Source of the DNA: Bacteroidetes bacterium B1(2017)
Lineage (GTDB): Bacteria > Bacteroidota > Bacteroidia > UKL13-3
Length of the DNA: 64,000 nucleotides
Direction: 5' to 3'
Assembly: GCA_002256395.1 (NCBI GenBank)
Contig: NKJG01000002.1
Coordinates: forward strand, 273,098-337,097
Shown piece after piece: positions 18,914 through 31,000 of the stretch. Position numbers and translations under genes: made by a program. Within the stretch, counting starts at the first letter, position 1; every line of letters begins with the position of its first letter. The notes beneath the pieces were generated by a model. That model had not been told where the DNA came from, ran no database searches, and was given only the letters and a program-made list of their open reading frames with translations.

Positions 18914-20266
18914 ATGAAAAATTATCTTCTTCTCTCCTATTTATTTCTCCTAACCATTGCCTTTTCAGGAACTAAGGCCTTGGCTCAATCTAAAATCATT
19001 TTGGATAAGCAATCTGGTGGGGGCTATTGCAATCATCATTACGACTTGGGCGAGTATGGCTTTATTCTAGTTTTTAATAAAAGTAAAGATGTTGATGAAG
19101 GAGTTGGAAAAGATGCAAGCATCCAAAACAATTATTTTTATTATAGCAAGGATTTAAGTAAAAGAGCTAATTTTAAAATAAACACTACCGGACAGGTGAG
19201 TTTTTATGCAAGCAAAAACAATATTTTCTTAATAGATAGACTCAGCACAAAATATACCATTAGGGTATTAGATTTTACTGGTAGAGAAATAGCTAATAAG
19301 AAATTAGATATTGAAAGTGTTGGTCTGAACCAAGATTTAATTTCTAAAATCCATTTTACCACCCTTGGTAAGATGGTTTTTGAGGTATATGATGGCCATT
19401 CACAACTGCATATCTATCAAAATAATTTATTGAACCCACAAGACAATTTGGTTCAAGAAATAGATATTGCTTTACCTAGTGCCAACCCATTACAAAGCAT
19501 GAAATTTATTGGCAATTGGAGCATGGTAGGCGAAAGTATGGGGTATTATATTTTGGCAAAAAAAGGTGCCAATGCAGAATATGATCCTAACGCTATCGCT
19601 TATCACATTGCCTTTTACGACGAGGAGTTTAATCTTTTTAGAGAATTGCTTTTGGATAATTTTATTATGCCTAATGAGCAAATGTTGGGAAAGGAAGCGG
19701 CATTTAGTTTAAACCCAAGTTTACAAACTTTTATTGTTAGTTGCTTAATAAATAAGAACGGCAAATCGGGTTATTTAGTCGCAAATTATGGTATGGATCC
19801 AAACTCTAGTGTTATGCGTTTGTTTTGGCATAAAGAGTTCGAAATAATTAATAATGAAAAGTATAAATTAATTGAAAATGATGGCTTATCGGTTCCTGCA
19901 CCTCCCATTATTTCTCATAAGGGCCCATTGGTAACTGTTAGTGTTATGCGTGGTAGAACAAACGTTCAGGAGGAAGCTGTAAACCAATTAACTATTTTAG
20001 ATGGGCAAGGGACTTTACTTTTTAATGCGGTTCAAAATGGAAACTTTGATGCCTTAAATTTAGATAATTATTGCGTTGACAACGACAATAGATATAGCCG
20101 AATTAAAAAGCTCCAAATGGCTGCAGTATTAAAGCCCTACTGTGAAAAAACCACCTGTGAGGTTTTGGATATTGATGTGGATCAATTTGGAAATGAACTT
20201 GTCATTATCAGAGATGGAAACATTAATGTTAACCAAGTTGTTATTTATAGATTCACTAAAAAATAG
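18914..20266 (+). CDS. Secreted hypothetical protein
   Basis: ORF 18893..20266; signal peptide MKNYLLLSYLFLLTIAFSGTKALAQ. Confidence 0.7.
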   Translation: MKNYLLLSYLFLLTIAFSGTKALAQSKIILDKQSGGGYCNHHYDLGEYGFILVFNKSKDVDEGVGKDASIQNNYFYYSKDLSKRANFKINTTGQVSFYASKNNIFLIDRLSTKYTIRVLDFTGREIANKKLDIESVGLNQDLISKIHFTTLGKMVFEVYDGHSQLHIYQNNLLNPQDNLVQEIDIALPSANPLQSMKFIGNWSMVGESMGYYILAKKGANAEYDPNAIAYHIAFYDEEFNLFRELLLDNFIMPNEQMLGKEAAFSLNPSLQTFIVSCLINKNGKSGYLVANYGMDPNSSVMRLFWHKEFEIINNEKYKLIENDGLSVPAPPIISHKGPLVTVSVMRGRTNVQEEAVNQLTILDGQGTLLFNAVQNGNFDALNLDNYCVDNDNRYSRIKKLQMAAVLKPYCEKTTCEVLDIDVDQFGNELVIIRDGNINVNQVVIYRFTKK

Positions 20267-20331
20267 GTTTTTGATTTTCGTGAATTTGGAGAAACAGAAA
20301 ACAAACCTATTTTTGTTGTATTGAGTAGATA

Positions 20332-20517
20332 ATGGACACCTTAGAAAAAGCACAAGATAAGCCCTTAGAATGCCCTGTAAGCCACAAAGGACGAAGTAAA
20401 TTCAAACTTTGGATGAAGCGAATGGGTGTTGCCGGCTTTTTATTTTTTCTAATTAAGGGAGTTGTTTTATGGATTATTATCCCCTATTTGGTTGCTAAAG
20501 GATTCTTTAGTAACTAA
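20332..20517 (+). CDS. Small single-TM hypothetical protein, 61 aa
   Basis: MDTLEKAQDKPLECPVSHKGRSKFKLWMKRMGVAGFLFFLIKGVVLWIIIPYLVAKGFFSN; soluble N-terminus then TM helix. Confidence 0.6.
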   Translation: MDTLEKAQDKPLECPVSHKGRSKFKLWMKRMGVAGFLFFLIKGVVLWIIIPYLVAKGFFSN

Positions 20518-20522
20518 TCAAT

Positions 20523-21194
20523 CTACTTATTTCGTAAAAAAACTTCAGCTACCAATAAATCTTCAGGGGTAGTTATTTTGATATTCTGGTAGGAACCTGT
20601 TATCATGTTTATTTTATCACCCAATACTTCTTCTATTACCGATGCATCATCTGTAAAGTTATCATGCGACGCATTTTGATAAGCCTTAAGTAAAATGTTT
20701 GTTTGAAAAGTTTGTGGTGTTTGAACCAAATAATAATTCGCTCTATTTACGCTGTGGTTTTCTAATAGCTCTTGTTTACGCAAGGAATCTTTTAAAGGCA
20801 CAACAACAACAGAATTCCCTTTTAATTGAGCTGTTTCAAAACCGTTTTCAATAATTTCTTTGCTTATCATTGGTCGCACGCCATCATGAATAGCAACCAA
20901 TGAATTGGGTTCGGGAATAGCCATTAAACCATTTGAAACAGAGTGAAACCTGGTAGGCCCACCAACTACAATTTGATGATTGGGGACAGATTCCATCGAA
21001 TTACATAGGGTCTCCCAAAAGCCAACCTGATCTTGAGGTAACACCAAAATCAAGTTGATATTTTCGATAACTGCAAAAGCCCTTAAGGTATGCATTAGAA
21101 CAGGTGTTCCATTCAAGTTAATAAACTGCTTAGGCATTTCAGAACCCATTCGCAATCCTTTACCTCCAGCAACAATTAAGGCGTACTTTAGCAT
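20523..21194 (-). CDS. ispD: 2-C-methyl-D-erythritol 4-phosphate cytidylyltransferase
   Basis: ALIVAGGKGLRMGSEMPKQF; VAIHDGVRPMIS; TDDASVIE. Confidence 0.93.
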   Translation of the reverse strand: MLKYALIVAGGKGLRMGSEMPKQFINLNGTPVLMHTLRAFAVIENINLILVLPQDQVGFWETLCNSMESVPNHQIVVGGPTRFHSVSNGLMAIPEPNSLVAIHDGVRPMISKEIIENGFETAQLKGNSVVVVPLKDSLRKQELLENHSVNRANYYLVQTPQTFQTNILLKAYQNASHDNFTDDASVIEEVLGDKINMITGSYQNIKITTPEDLLVAEVFLRNK

Positions 21195-21203
21195 ATTAAT
21201 TAT

Positions 21204-21245
21204 AAAAAAAATGCTTGTTAAAAGTTACCTATTAACAAGCATTTT
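21204..21245 (-). terminator. Rho-independent terminator of queA
   Basis: aaaatgcttgttaa...ttaacaagcatttt hairpin. Confidence 0.7.
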
Positions 21246-21252
21246 GATTTAT

Positions 21253-22299
21253 CTAAATAATTATCATTGCATCGCCATAAGCAAGAAAACGATATTTCTT
21301 TTTAATGGCTTCGTTATAGGCTTCTTCCAATAATTCAAACCCAGCAAAGGCAGCGGTTGCCATCAATAATGTTGATTCTGGTGGATGAAAATTAGAAATT
21401 AACACATTCGCAATTTTGAAATCATGCGGAGGGAAAAGAAACTTATCTGTCCAACCACTCAAAGGATTTAATCTATCGGCTGAAGAAACAGAAGATTCTA
21501 ATGCACGCATAACGGAGTTTCCAACTGCAACAATTTTCCTTTTTTCGGTAATAGCTGTATTTACAATTTCTGTGGTTTCCTTCGGTATTTCATAGTACTC
21601 AGAATCCATTTTATGTTTAGTAAGGTCTTCTACTTCCACAGTTCTAAATGAACCTAAACCGTTGTGTAAGGTTAACTCTGGAAAACGCACGCCTTTAATT
21701 TCTAGACGCATCATTAATTCGCGGCTAAAATGCAAACCTGCAGTTGGAGGAATAACTGCACCTACATTTTTGGCGAAAATGGTATTGAAACGTTCTTTAT
21801 CGTTTTTGTCAACGTCTCTTCCCATGTATTTAGGAATTGGCATTTCACCCAATTTATCAATTAGTTTTCTTAATTCTTCGTCAGAACCATCAAACAAGAA
21901 ACGAATAGTACGACCTCTACTTGTAGTGTTATCAACTACTTCAGCAACTAAATCATCGTTTCCAAAGTATAGCTTGTTACCTACCCTAATTTTACGAGCT
22001 GGATCAACCAATACGTCCCATAATTTCATTTCCTTATTTAATTCACGTAATAAGAAAACTTCAATTTTGGCACCTGTTTTTTCTTTGCTACCATATAAAC
22101 GTGCAGGAAAAACTTTTGTATTATTAAGAACCATCACATCTCTGTCGTTGAACATGCCTAAAATATCAGAGAATTTTTTGTGTTCTATTTTACCTTTCTC
22201 ACGATTAATAACCATTAATTTTGATTCGTCGCGAGCATCGGTTGGATGTTTGGCAATTAAGCTTTCATTGAAGGCAAACTTAAATTGAGATAATTTCAT
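21253..22299 (-). CDS. queA: S-adenosylmethionine:tRNA ribosyltransferase-isomerase
   Basis: [60 protein letters not shown]. Confidence 0.95.
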   Translation of the reverse strand: MKLSQFKFAFNESLIAKHPTDARDESKLMVINREKGKIEHKKFSDILGMFNDRDVMVLNNTKVFPARLYGSKEKTGAKIEVFLLRELNKEMKLWDVLVDPARKIRVGNKLYFGNDDLVAEVVDNTTSRGRTIRFLFDGSDEELRKLIDKLGEMPIPKYMGRDVDKNDKERFNTIFAKNVGAVIPPTAGLHFSRELMMRLEIKGVRFPELTLHNGLGSFRTVEVEDLTKHKMDSEYYEIPKETTEIVNTAITEKRKIVAVGNSVMRALESSVSSADRLNPLSGWTDKFLFPPHDFKIANVLISNFHPPESTLLMATAAFAGFELLEEAYNEAIKKKYRFLAYGDAMIII

Positions 22300-22472
22300 T
22301 TAGTATACTGGTTTTAAATCCGTTAAAAGAAGATTGTCTCCTAGTTTCTTACTGTATAGACACATTTAAGGCTAATTAAGCAAAAAAAACGGACTGCAAA
22401 TGTAATGCGGAATGAAGGAAAATCAACCAATCTTTATTTTTTTTGCACAAGTGTTTCGTTTTGTGGTGTTTA

Positions 22473-22530
22473 ATAAAAAAAATAGGCTTTAAATTTTCGT
22501 TTATGAAAACCTAAAGCCTATTTGATTTTA
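22473..22530 (-). terminator. Rho-independent terminator
   Basis: aaataggcttt...aaagcctattt hairpin downstream of the zinc metalloprotease gene. Confidence 0.65.
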
Positions 22531-22542
22531 AGCATTAAAGAA

Positions 22543-25068
22543 TTACTTCTCCAACCCTTGTTTAATTTTTTGGTTCAGCAAAACACTTTGAGCTTTTGCT
22601 TCATCATTACCTCCTATTGGCATTTTTTCGATAGCTTTTAGCTGAGCCAATGCTGCGGCTTGAGATATGCCATCATAAAAATTACTTGAAACTATCCCTA
22701 GCAATCTATCCACATAAGCAGCTTGCAGGTTAAACCTAAAGGTTGGAACAGCGCCATTATCGCCTTTAAAAATAGCGTTTGTTAGATCGTTAAACATAGC
22801 CACAACAGAATAGGTATTTCCATACATACGTGTGTCTGATAAACGTTTTAAAACACTTGCACTAGTTAAATGTGCAAGTAATGTTTTTTGGTACCCTAAT
22901 ACTCTATCATTAATCTTTGGATCTTCATTTACTCCAAAGAAATTAAATCCTCTACGTTGGTTTTGAAGGTATGGATACAAATCTGTTTGAACCCCATATG
23001 CATTAGCCGAAAATGCGTATTGCGACAGGATGCTCATAGCGCGTTTTTGTTCTGCTAATGGAACAGGAACATACGCTTTTCCTGCACCTGGTTGACCTAC
23101 AAAAGTTCTATTCACATAAACCCCACCAATGTATTTAACAATTACATTTGTTGCTTGAAAATACTCGTTTTGAACCACACTATAGGCTTGTCTTAATTCT
23201 TGATAACTTTGATTTGGCTTGCTATATTTATCTTTCAATTTACCCATTAATTGAAGACTTAATTGAATGCGTTCTACTCCGTAACCTATGGCATCTCCGC
23301 TTAAATCATTCACATTTACTCTTGGGTCAATACCACTGCCAACCCCACGCATATCATCTGCATCATTTCCAAAAATAAGTAAGGAGTCGTTTGATTTTGA
23401 AAGCAAGGTAATGGTTCTGTTTTCTTCGGCTTTAGTATCTGCTAATGCTGGTGTATATCCAAATTCAATTGCCCATAAATCGTATGGACCTGGGCGAGTT
23501 GTAAAATAATCGCCTTGTTTGCTTTTATCTAAGGCAACGTTGGCAGCAGGATAATCCATTACAGAAGCTGTTAGTCCAATTTGGCGTGTAAGTGTTTTAT
23601 TATTAATTAGAGATGGCTTTAACATTTGACTGGCCTTCATATTATGGTTTAAGCCCATAGTATGACCCATTTCGTGAAGTACCAAATAGTACAAAGATTG
23701 TTTCATGTAATCACGTTTTTCAATATCGCTAATGCCTTGCACATCTAAAACTTGGGTTCCAAATAAAGTTGTTTGATGCAAGTAGTCGTTAGCATCACAA
23801 AAATTATTGAACTGTTTGTTAGGGGTGATTTCTGAAGAAGCATCACTTACAAAAAGTTTTTCTTGACGCAATCTATTTGTTACAAAAATATACTCCAACA
23901 TAATATCTGCACCTAAAATTTCGCCAGTCCTAGGATCAACAAAACTTGGCCCATACCCACCAAATGGAGGTTGTGGCGAGCTTGTCCAGCGCAAAACATT
24001 ATACCTAATATCTCCAGCATCCCAAGTGGCAGTATCGGGCTGTTCTTTAATAATAACTGCATTCTTAAAGCCTGCTTTTTCAAATGCAAGGTTCCACTTC
24101 TCTCCTGCTTCCTTAATGGTAGGTCTAAACTCTAGTGGAGTAGTATTTTCAATCCACCATACAATTGGTTCAACAGGCTCAGAGATGGCTGCATTGGTGT
24201 CTTTCTTTACTAAATTCCAACGATGAATTAAATCGTGATAAGCAACGGCTTCAGTAGTTGTCATGTCTTCAACTTGCTCTGAGAAATACCCAACTCTAGG
24301 GTCATCAAAGCGAGGTTTGAAGTTGTTTTTTGGTGCTTCAATAAGTGTGTGTTGAACGGTTATGCTAACAGCTCTTTCGTCTGTTACCTCTTTGCCACCG
24401 CCAAACACAGGAGAAGGATTATCATACACATACTCTACAATTAGGTCTGTGTTTTTTTCGTAATTTCTTAGGCTAACAAACTTGGTTTTATCCTTACTTA
24501 AGCCACCTAATTGAAATCCCATAGAGCCTGGCATGGCCGAAGGTTTAATTTGTTGCATATTTTCGCTTAAAAACAATGCGCTTGCATCAACAAGTATTTC
24601 ACCCTTTTTAGTGTCTTCAGCTACAATTTTCTGGCTACTTAAAATAGCATTACTAATATTAGCATTTGAAGCTTTGCTTATTGGATTACTTGGATCGAAA
24701 TAAAAACCAGTGTTTAACACTGTAAATTCTAATTTATCAAAATATCGTTTAATGGTAAAAACCTTATTGTCTCTAAAGCTACCTCTAAAATGTCCGGCAG
24801 CAACTACACCATCAACGGTATAGGAGAAATAAATATACTCTTTATCTAGCTGCTCTTTTTTAATGAGCATCATTACATTTCCGGTAGCTGTGTCTTGATA
24901 AAGAGGAAACAATCCTCCCAACTTTTTCGAAGACTTGGTTTTGTCGGCAATGCTAATTGTTTTAGCTGGCGTGGCAGCACCTGCAGCAGGTTTCTTTTTG
25001 CTCTTTGAGCTAGCGCAAGCAGCAAAAAGAATCAACGAGGCTAAACTTATTATGGTTATTTTTTTCAT
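22543..25068 (-). CDS. Zinc-dependent metalloprotease (metzincin-like, DUF5117/DUF5118-type), lipoprotein
   Basis: HEMGHTMGLNHN (HExxHxxGxxH); lipobox LILFAACASSKSKKK. Confidence 0.88.
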   Translation of the reverse strand: MKKITIISLASLILFAACASSKSKKKPAAGAATPAKTISIADKTKSSKKLGGLFPLYQDTATGNVMMLIKKEQLDKEYIYFSYTVDGVVAAGHFRGSFRDNKVFTIKRYFDKLEFTVLNTGFYFDPSNPISKASNANISNAILSSQKIVAEDTKKGEILVDASALFLSENMQQIKPSAMPGSMGFQLGGLSKDKTKFVSLRNYEKNTDLIVEYVYDNPSPVFGGGKEVTDERAVSITVQHTLIEAPKNNFKPRFDDPRVGYFSEQVEDMTTTEAVAYHDLIHRWNLVKKDTNAAISEPVEPIVWWIENTTPLEFRPTIKEAGEKWNLAFEKAGFKNAVIIKEQPDTATWDAGDIRYNVLRWTSSPQPPFGGYGPSFVDPRTGEILGADIMLEYIFVTNRLRQEKLFVSDASSEITPNKQFNNFCDANDYLHQTTLFGTQVLDVQGISDIEKRDYMKQSLYYLVLHEMGHTMGLNHNMKASQMLKPSLINNKTLTRQIGLTASVMDYPAANVALDKSKQGDYFTTRPGPYDLWAIEFGYTPALADTKAEENRTITLLSKSNDSLLIFGNDADDMRGVGSGIDPRVNVNDLSGDAIGYGVERIQLSLQLMGKLKDKYSKPNQSYQELRQAYSVVQNEYFQATNVIVKYIGGVYVNRTFVGQPGAGKAYVPVPLAEQKRAMSILSQYAFSANAYGVQTDLYPYLQNQRRGFNFFGVNEDPKINDRVLGYQKTLLAHLTSASVLKRLSDTRMYGNTYSVVAMFNDLTNAIFKGDNGAVPTFRFNLQAAYVDRLLGIVSSNFYDGISQAAALAQLKAIEKMPIGGNDEAKAQSVLLNQKIKQGLEK

Positions 25069-25218
25069 TCTTAGGTTATTCTATGAGGCAAGAACTGAAA
25101 AAAAAATCGAAATGAAAAACCGATTATCACAAAGACTGAAGTGGAATTTATAAAAATGTCAAAAAGCTTTATAGGTATTGTTGGCCTAATTCAGTAATTT
25201 TCAATTTTAATTAGAGTC

Positions 25219-25905
25219 TTGAAAAAGAAGTTTTTCCTTTTATTGGTTGCAGAAATTATGTTTTTGCAGAAAATTACTCTGCATGCACAAGTAGACAGTT
25301 CTGGTAAAATAGTGAAATTGGATTTGCCAGCCGTCATTTTGGGGAATTTTTCGCTTGCATATGAAATGCAATATGCGCCACATAAAAGTTGGGAATTGGG
25401 ATTGGTGGTGTTTTTGCCACCAGCAGGAATGTTGATTGATGCCACCAAATTGAGTGGATTTATGTTACGAGCGGGTCAAAAAAGCTACCCTCAAACTAGG
25501 TATATGCGAAAGCGGGGCCTTGAGAATCGAGCTATGGAAGGCTTTTACATCAGAAGAGATTTGTTTTTTTTGAAACGTAATTCAGAGTATTCGGTTCAAT
25601 TCGATGAATACATAGGAGGAAGAACAGTTGAAACGAGGAATGTGCAATTGCGTTTTCACGAAATAGGGTTTGGAGCTATTTACAATTTAGGGTATCAAAA
25701 GAATCTAGGTAGAAAAGTAAAGTTTGATGCTTTTATGGGTATGGGGCTTGGATATACGTATGAACAAAATAATCTAGAACCTGGATATAATTATTATTTT
25801 AATTACGAAAACCCCAATAACAAAAATGTTTATGGGGCAATTCTAAGTTTTAACACATTTACGTTTGCTTTTCAAGCCGGTTTAAAATTGGGTTATGTTC
25901 TATAA
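25219..25905 (+). CDS. Hypothetical outer-membrane-type protein
   Basis: Non-ATG start; alternating beta-like C-terminal strands (FAFQAGLKLGYVL). Confidence 0.55.
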   Translation: MKKKFFLLLVAEIMFLQKITLHAQVDSSGKIVKLDLPAVILGNFSLAYEMQYAPHKSWELGLVVFLPPAGMLIDATKLSGFMLRAGQKSYPQTRYMRKRGLENRAMEGFYIRRDLFFLKRNSEYSVQFDEYIGGRTVETRNVQLRFHEIGFGAIYNLGYQKNLGRKVKFDAFMGMGLGYTYEQNNLEPGYNYYFNYENPNNKNVYGAILSFNTFTFAFQAGLKLGYVL

Positions 25906-26572
25906 ACAAGTATATAATTACGTTTGTCTTGCCTTGCTTTGTCTGGCTTTTCCATTAAACGCGCAAAAACCAGTTCGTGCTATTGTTAAAGGAGATGTAG
26001 TGGCGCCATTTACGGGAAATATATATGTATCTATTCAGTTTCATCCAGAAAGAAAAAATTTAAGTCCAGAATTCGGTCTTGGACTTATAGGGCCATGGGC
26101 AAGTGCCTATACAGGGCAGGACCATAGAAGAGGGATTTACGCACGTGCTGGATTATTTCTTATCAATGGGGTACCTCAAAGCAAACCCAAAAACATCTGG
26201 CGAAGATTATATATAAAACCTGAGTTGGCGGTATTTCAGCATCATGCCGGTTATGTATATCCCTCAAGAAAAATAAACCTTCAAACCGGATTTTTTGAAG
26301 ATGCTATTAACCGAGAATCTTATGATATTAAGGGCGCTTGTTTGATTCTAAATATAGGTAAGCAAATTGATTTCAATAATTGGGTAATAGATTTTTCATT
26401 TGGATATGGCGGTATGGTAACCAAGGCAACACATTACAAAGAAGACCCTGCTACCATATCAAAACAAAAGAATTTTGTCTTTCCAATTGAAGGACCTTTC
26501 CCAATATACAGTATCAATACATTTACTGATCAATTGCAGGGTGGCATTAAACTGGGTTATAAAATTCGCTAA
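25895..26572 (+). CDS. Hypothetical outer-membrane-type protein, paralogue-like to upstream gene
   Basis: Overlaps 25219..25905 by 11 bp; signal peptide; C-terminal LQGGIKLGYKIR resembles upstream AFQAGLKLGYVL. Confidence 0.55.
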   Translation: MFYKQVYNYVCLALLCLAFPLNAQKPVRAIVKGDVVAPFTGNIYVSIQFHPERKNLSPEFGLGLIGPWASAYTGQDHRRGIYARAGLFLINGVPQSKPKNIWRRLYIKPELAVFQHHAGYVYPSRKINLQTGFFEDAINRESYDIKGACLILNIGKQIDFNNWVIDFSFGYGGMVTKATHYKEDPATISKQKNFVFPIEGPFPIYSINTFTDQLQGGIKLGYKIR

Positions 26573-26573
26573 C

Positions 26574-27290
26574 TCATTTCATGCACCAAATGAGCCCATC
26601 GGCCATTTCGTATTGAACAATTCCAATTTCTTTTGCAATCCAAACCAGCCTAATTGCGCTAGATTTAGTCTTTACCAACCTAAATGCTTCGAGAGGAACT
26701 TTATACACGTTTGAAAAGGTTCTACCCGAAATACCTGTAAAATTTGAAAAAAATGTGGCTTTAGAATAAAGCAATTCGGGAGAATCATAATACAACTCGT
26801 ATTTACTAAATTTTGATTCGGTAGATAAAGCTGAATCAACAATTGAAAATAAAACTTCCTCAAAGAATTGATTATCATAATCACCATTGGTGTTCTCGTG
26901 ACTCACCTTTACTTGTATATTTTTAGTAAATGGATTGTGTAAAATATCGAAACCTAGTTGAACAGGATAGATACTTGGTGTAAAAGTGAATTGTAATGGC
27001 AGGGCAACATATCTCCTGCACTTATCAATATCTAATTTAATGGGTGGTACTAATTTGTTTGAATAGTAAGAATAATAAATTGGCTTTTTTACCAATGCAG
27101 CAGATTGTGAAAAACCAGTATTTGAAATCCAAGCACTATTTGCACTTCCACGCTGCGCATCCAATGCCCAATTGTTATCTGCAAGTGATAGGTAAATAAC
27201 TTCTTCTTTTTCGCATTCTATATACGCTTCCCCACACGATGCAAACAACAAGCATAAAAGGCATGCAAGCAACGTTATTTTTTGTACCAT
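26574..27290 (-). CDS. Hypothetical lipoprotein
   Basis: Lipobox LLCLLFASCGEAYIECE. Confidence 0.6.
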   Translation of the reverse strand: MVQKITLLACLLCLLFASCGEAYIECEKEEVIYLSLADNNWALDAQRGSANSAWISNTGFSQSAALVKKPIYYSYYSNKLVPPIKLDIDKCRRYVALPLQFTFTPSIYPVQLGFDILHNPFTKNIQVKVSHENTNGDYDNQFFEEVLFSIVDSALSTESKFSKYELYYDSPELLYSKATFFSNFTGISGRTFSNVYKVPLEAFRLVKTKSSAIRLVWIAKEIGIVQYEMADGLIWCMK

Positions 27291-28018
27291 ACTTCGGCTT
27301 TATTGGTAAGGTACATACCCACTACTCCTTCTTTGCACGAGTAATAAATGCCTTGAGGAATGATATATGTGGTATCTGCATTGGGCTTTAACAATTCATA
27401 CACGCTATCATACCTTACATTTTCAAAGGTAATAGATGGATGAAATATTTGTGTTTGGGTATTGACGAAGTTTCTAGGGTTGAAACTAAATTCAAGATTA
27501 GAGAAGGTAACTTTTAACACTTCATATGATTTATAAAAATTAATCGAGTCGAAAACAGTGCCCATGACATACGGCCCTGGAACCACCAATCTTTTAACGC
27601 TTAATTCTAATTTTGCGCCCGGAGAGCCTGTATATTTAAAACTCTCAAAACTACAATTGGCATAATCTCGGGTGTACACATCTCTCTTACAGGCAGAATC
27701 GCGTGTAATGCGATTGCGCACGTTTATGGTATAATATGGTCTGTCAAAACCCGACCTGAGATAGGATATTTCTGCAGTTGAATTTACTTTCTTGAACGGA
27801 ATAGTTGCACTTCCAATAAACTCCGGCACCCAATTTTGGTTGGCTGTATCAAGTCCTAGATATGCTATTGCATCACCTTTACGATCAAAACTTTTGTAAG
27901 AGCAAGGATCATAGTCATAGCAACAACCATCATCTCCTTGCCCACAGCCAGCAAGAAGTAGCAATGTAAATGAAAGAAATATTGCTGCTCGCTTTTTCAT
28001 TAGGTAAATATAAAACAA
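27275..28018 (-). CDS. Hypothetical cysteine-rich lipoprotein
   Basis: Lipobox LLLLAGCGQGDDGCCYDYDPCSYKSF; overlaps next gene by 16 bp. Confidence 0.6.
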   Translation of the reverse strand: MFYIYLMKKRAAIFLSFTLLLLAGCGQGDDGCCYDYDPCSYKSFDRKGDAIAYLGLDTANQNWVPEFIGSATIPFKKVNSTAEISYLRSGFDRPYYTINVRNRITRDSACKRDVYTRDYANCSFESFKYTGSPGAKLELSVKRLVVPGPYVMGTVFDSINFYKSYEVLKVTFSNLEFSFNPRNFVNTQTQIFHPSITFENVRYDSVYELLKPNADTTYIIPQGIYYSCKEGVVGMYLTNKAEVWYKK

Positions 28019-28038
28019 AGCCTGAAAATTACAACTAG

Positions 28039-31000
28039 TTAATACCTCGGATCGGGCTTGGTGGCAAGCTTGGCCATTTTGCTAACTTCAATAGAGTAAA
28101 AGCCAAACTCTTCTACTACTGTTCCTTCAATTAAATACACGCCACGCCCAGCAAAAGGGTATGTTTCTAGGCTTTTAGCAAAGTGTGTGGTGTCAAAAAA
28201 ATTAGAGGCGGCATCGTAAAAAGTACCAAAGGCCATATAGTCGCCACGTACTGTTTTTACAGATTTAGTAGTTACATAATTTCCCAACATGCGTACGGTT
28301 TGATCCAAGTATTTGCTCATATCAAGGGCGCTTACATCGCCACGATAAGTAGTTTGTAAAAGATCAAACTCTGTCATGCTTACCGGAAATCCAAGTAATT
28401 CTATTTCGTCGTAAGCATCTTCTATTGGGTTGTATAGCAATTGTGGCAAGGTAAATTCTTTATGAGGTCTCGCAAATAAAATAGACTGAACCGTTTCTTG
28501 CATTAATAGCTGAATGGTTTGCGGCCCTTCTGAGTTAGTTACTTTTTGAGTAATTGGTTCGGCGTGCTTTATAGAGTCTTGTTGAAACATATATGCTTGC
28601 CACATAAGATGCTTTTTACCTGTTCCGCAAAAATTAAATGCTCCGGCTTTAATCAAAATTTTTACTTGTGTAACACTAATGGGCACACGATCCATAAAAT
28701 CGGCAAAGCTTAGAAATGGCCCATTTTGCAAGCGATCACTTAAAATGGCTTCTATAGTTTTGCGTTCAAGACTTTCTATATGAGCAAAGCCAAGATACAC
28801 CTCCTCTCCTTTTATATTGGTAAACTGAACCGACTCGTTTACGCAGGGCAAATTAACTTTTGCGCCTGTTTTTTTGAGTTCGTTTATATACACCCAAGTG
28901 CGGTAAAAGCCTCCAAAATTATTGATAACAGCCACCATAAACTCCATTGGATAATAGGTTTTGAGGAATAAACTTTGAAAGCTTTCTACAGCAAACGAGG
29001 CCGAATGAGCTTTGCTAAAAGAATATCCTGCAAAGCTTTCTATCTGCCTCCACACTTCTTTCGTAAGTTCATCGGGGTAGCCTTTCTCTTTGCAGTTGGC
29101 AAAAAACTTATCGATTATTTTTTGAAACTCAGCCTTTGACCTAAACTTCCCACTCATGGCTCTGCGCAACACATCTGCATCGGCTAAATCTAAACCTGCA
29201 AAGTGGTGACAAACTTTTAAAACATCTTCTTGAAACACCATTACGCCATAAGTTTCTTCTAATTGTTCTTGCATAACAGGATGTAAATAATTGATGCTTT
29301 TAGGGTCGTGAAAACGTTGTATATACGCCTTCATCATTCCCGATTTTGCAACCCCTGGTCTAATAATAGAGCTAGCAGCAACCAAATGAATATAGGTGTC
29401 GCACTTGAGTTTTTTTAATAAGCCACGCATGCCAGGACTCTCAATATAAAAACAACCAATGCTATTTGCTTCTTTTAATTGTTGTTTGATGTGAGGGTCT
29501 GTTTTAAATTTTTGTACTTCGTGAACATCCACTTTAATGTGTTTGTTTTGCCATACTAAATCGGCGGCATCTTTAATATGTCCAATGCCACGTTGAGATA
29601 GTATGTCAAATTTTTCGAAGCCAATATCTTCAGAGATATACATATCCCATTGAACGGTTGGCAAGCCTACTGGAGGTAAATCAAGGGCAGAATATTGAAA
29701 GATTGGTTCTTCTGAAATAAGCACCCCACCTGCGTGAATAGATCTATGATTGGGAAAATCTTGAAGTTGTTTTCCAATGTCGAGTATGCGTGAAATAATG
29801 GGTGATTTTCGGTCGGCTTTATGGGGGTAATCTGCCAAAATATCTATTTCACGTTTAGGTAAACCGTATACTTTCCCTAGCTCTCTGTAAATAGAACTAC
29901 TTCTAAAGGTAGACATGGTGCCAAGCAAAGCGGTATGATCTCTGCCATATCGTTTAAAAATATAATCGTGCACTTGAGGTCGTTCCTTCCAACTGTAATC
30001 AATATCAAAATCGGGTGGTGAAGTACGTTTAGGATTTAAGAAACGTTCAAAATATAGGTTCAGCTCTATAGGATCTACATCTGTAATTCGCAAGCAATAA
30101 GCTACTACACTATTAGCCCCACTCCCACGTCCAACGTGGTAAAAGCCTCTCGACATAGAGTATCTAATAATATCCCAAGTAATTAAAAAATAGGCCGAGA
30201 AACCAAGCTTATCAATAATGTCTAATTCTTTTTGAACACGTTGTTTTGCTACTATATTATTACTTCCGTAACGATATTCTAAACCATCGTAGGCAAGCGT
30301 TTGCAAGAGCTGTTTATCGTCGTAAACAGATGACGAATAAACCTTTTTATTTTTGTTTGTTTTAAAATCAAAATTCACGCTGCACCGATCCATAAAATTA
30401 ATGGTGTTACTGAGAATATAATGATGGTAACGGCATGCATGAATAATATCTGGCTCCGACATTAAATACTCATCTGGAGCAGCAGCAGCGCTTGTTTCGA
30501 GCCTACTTAGCAATACGTTGTTATCAATTGCTTGTAGGTGCAAATGCAAGGCATAGCTTGAGGCGTCTTTAAACGTAACGGGTTGTTGGAGGATAAGTTT
30601 GTTTTTAATTTTAGTGCAATCCTTACGCATTAATTTAGTGAAGTCAGAAAGTCGAACACCAATTAATTCATGATCCATTAAAATGCTCGGGTAATTTGCC
30701 AAAGGGTAAATCACATAGCTATTTTGAAGGTGTTTAAGTCTATCGGCGTAGGCTTTTCCATACAAGTTATGATCCGATAATAAGCGATTTATTTCTTCTA
30801 TGCCTGCTGTGTTTTTGGCAACAGCGGTAAACAGTAAATGATTTTTTTCTCTAAACTCAATGCCGGCTATGGGTTTAATTCCATGTTGGATGCAGCATTT
30901 TACAAACTCAAAAATTCCAGTTGAACAGTTTATATCTGTTATTCCAAGAGATTGCAAGCCCAATCGTTTGGCTTGTAATACTAACTCTTCTACCGAAAAA

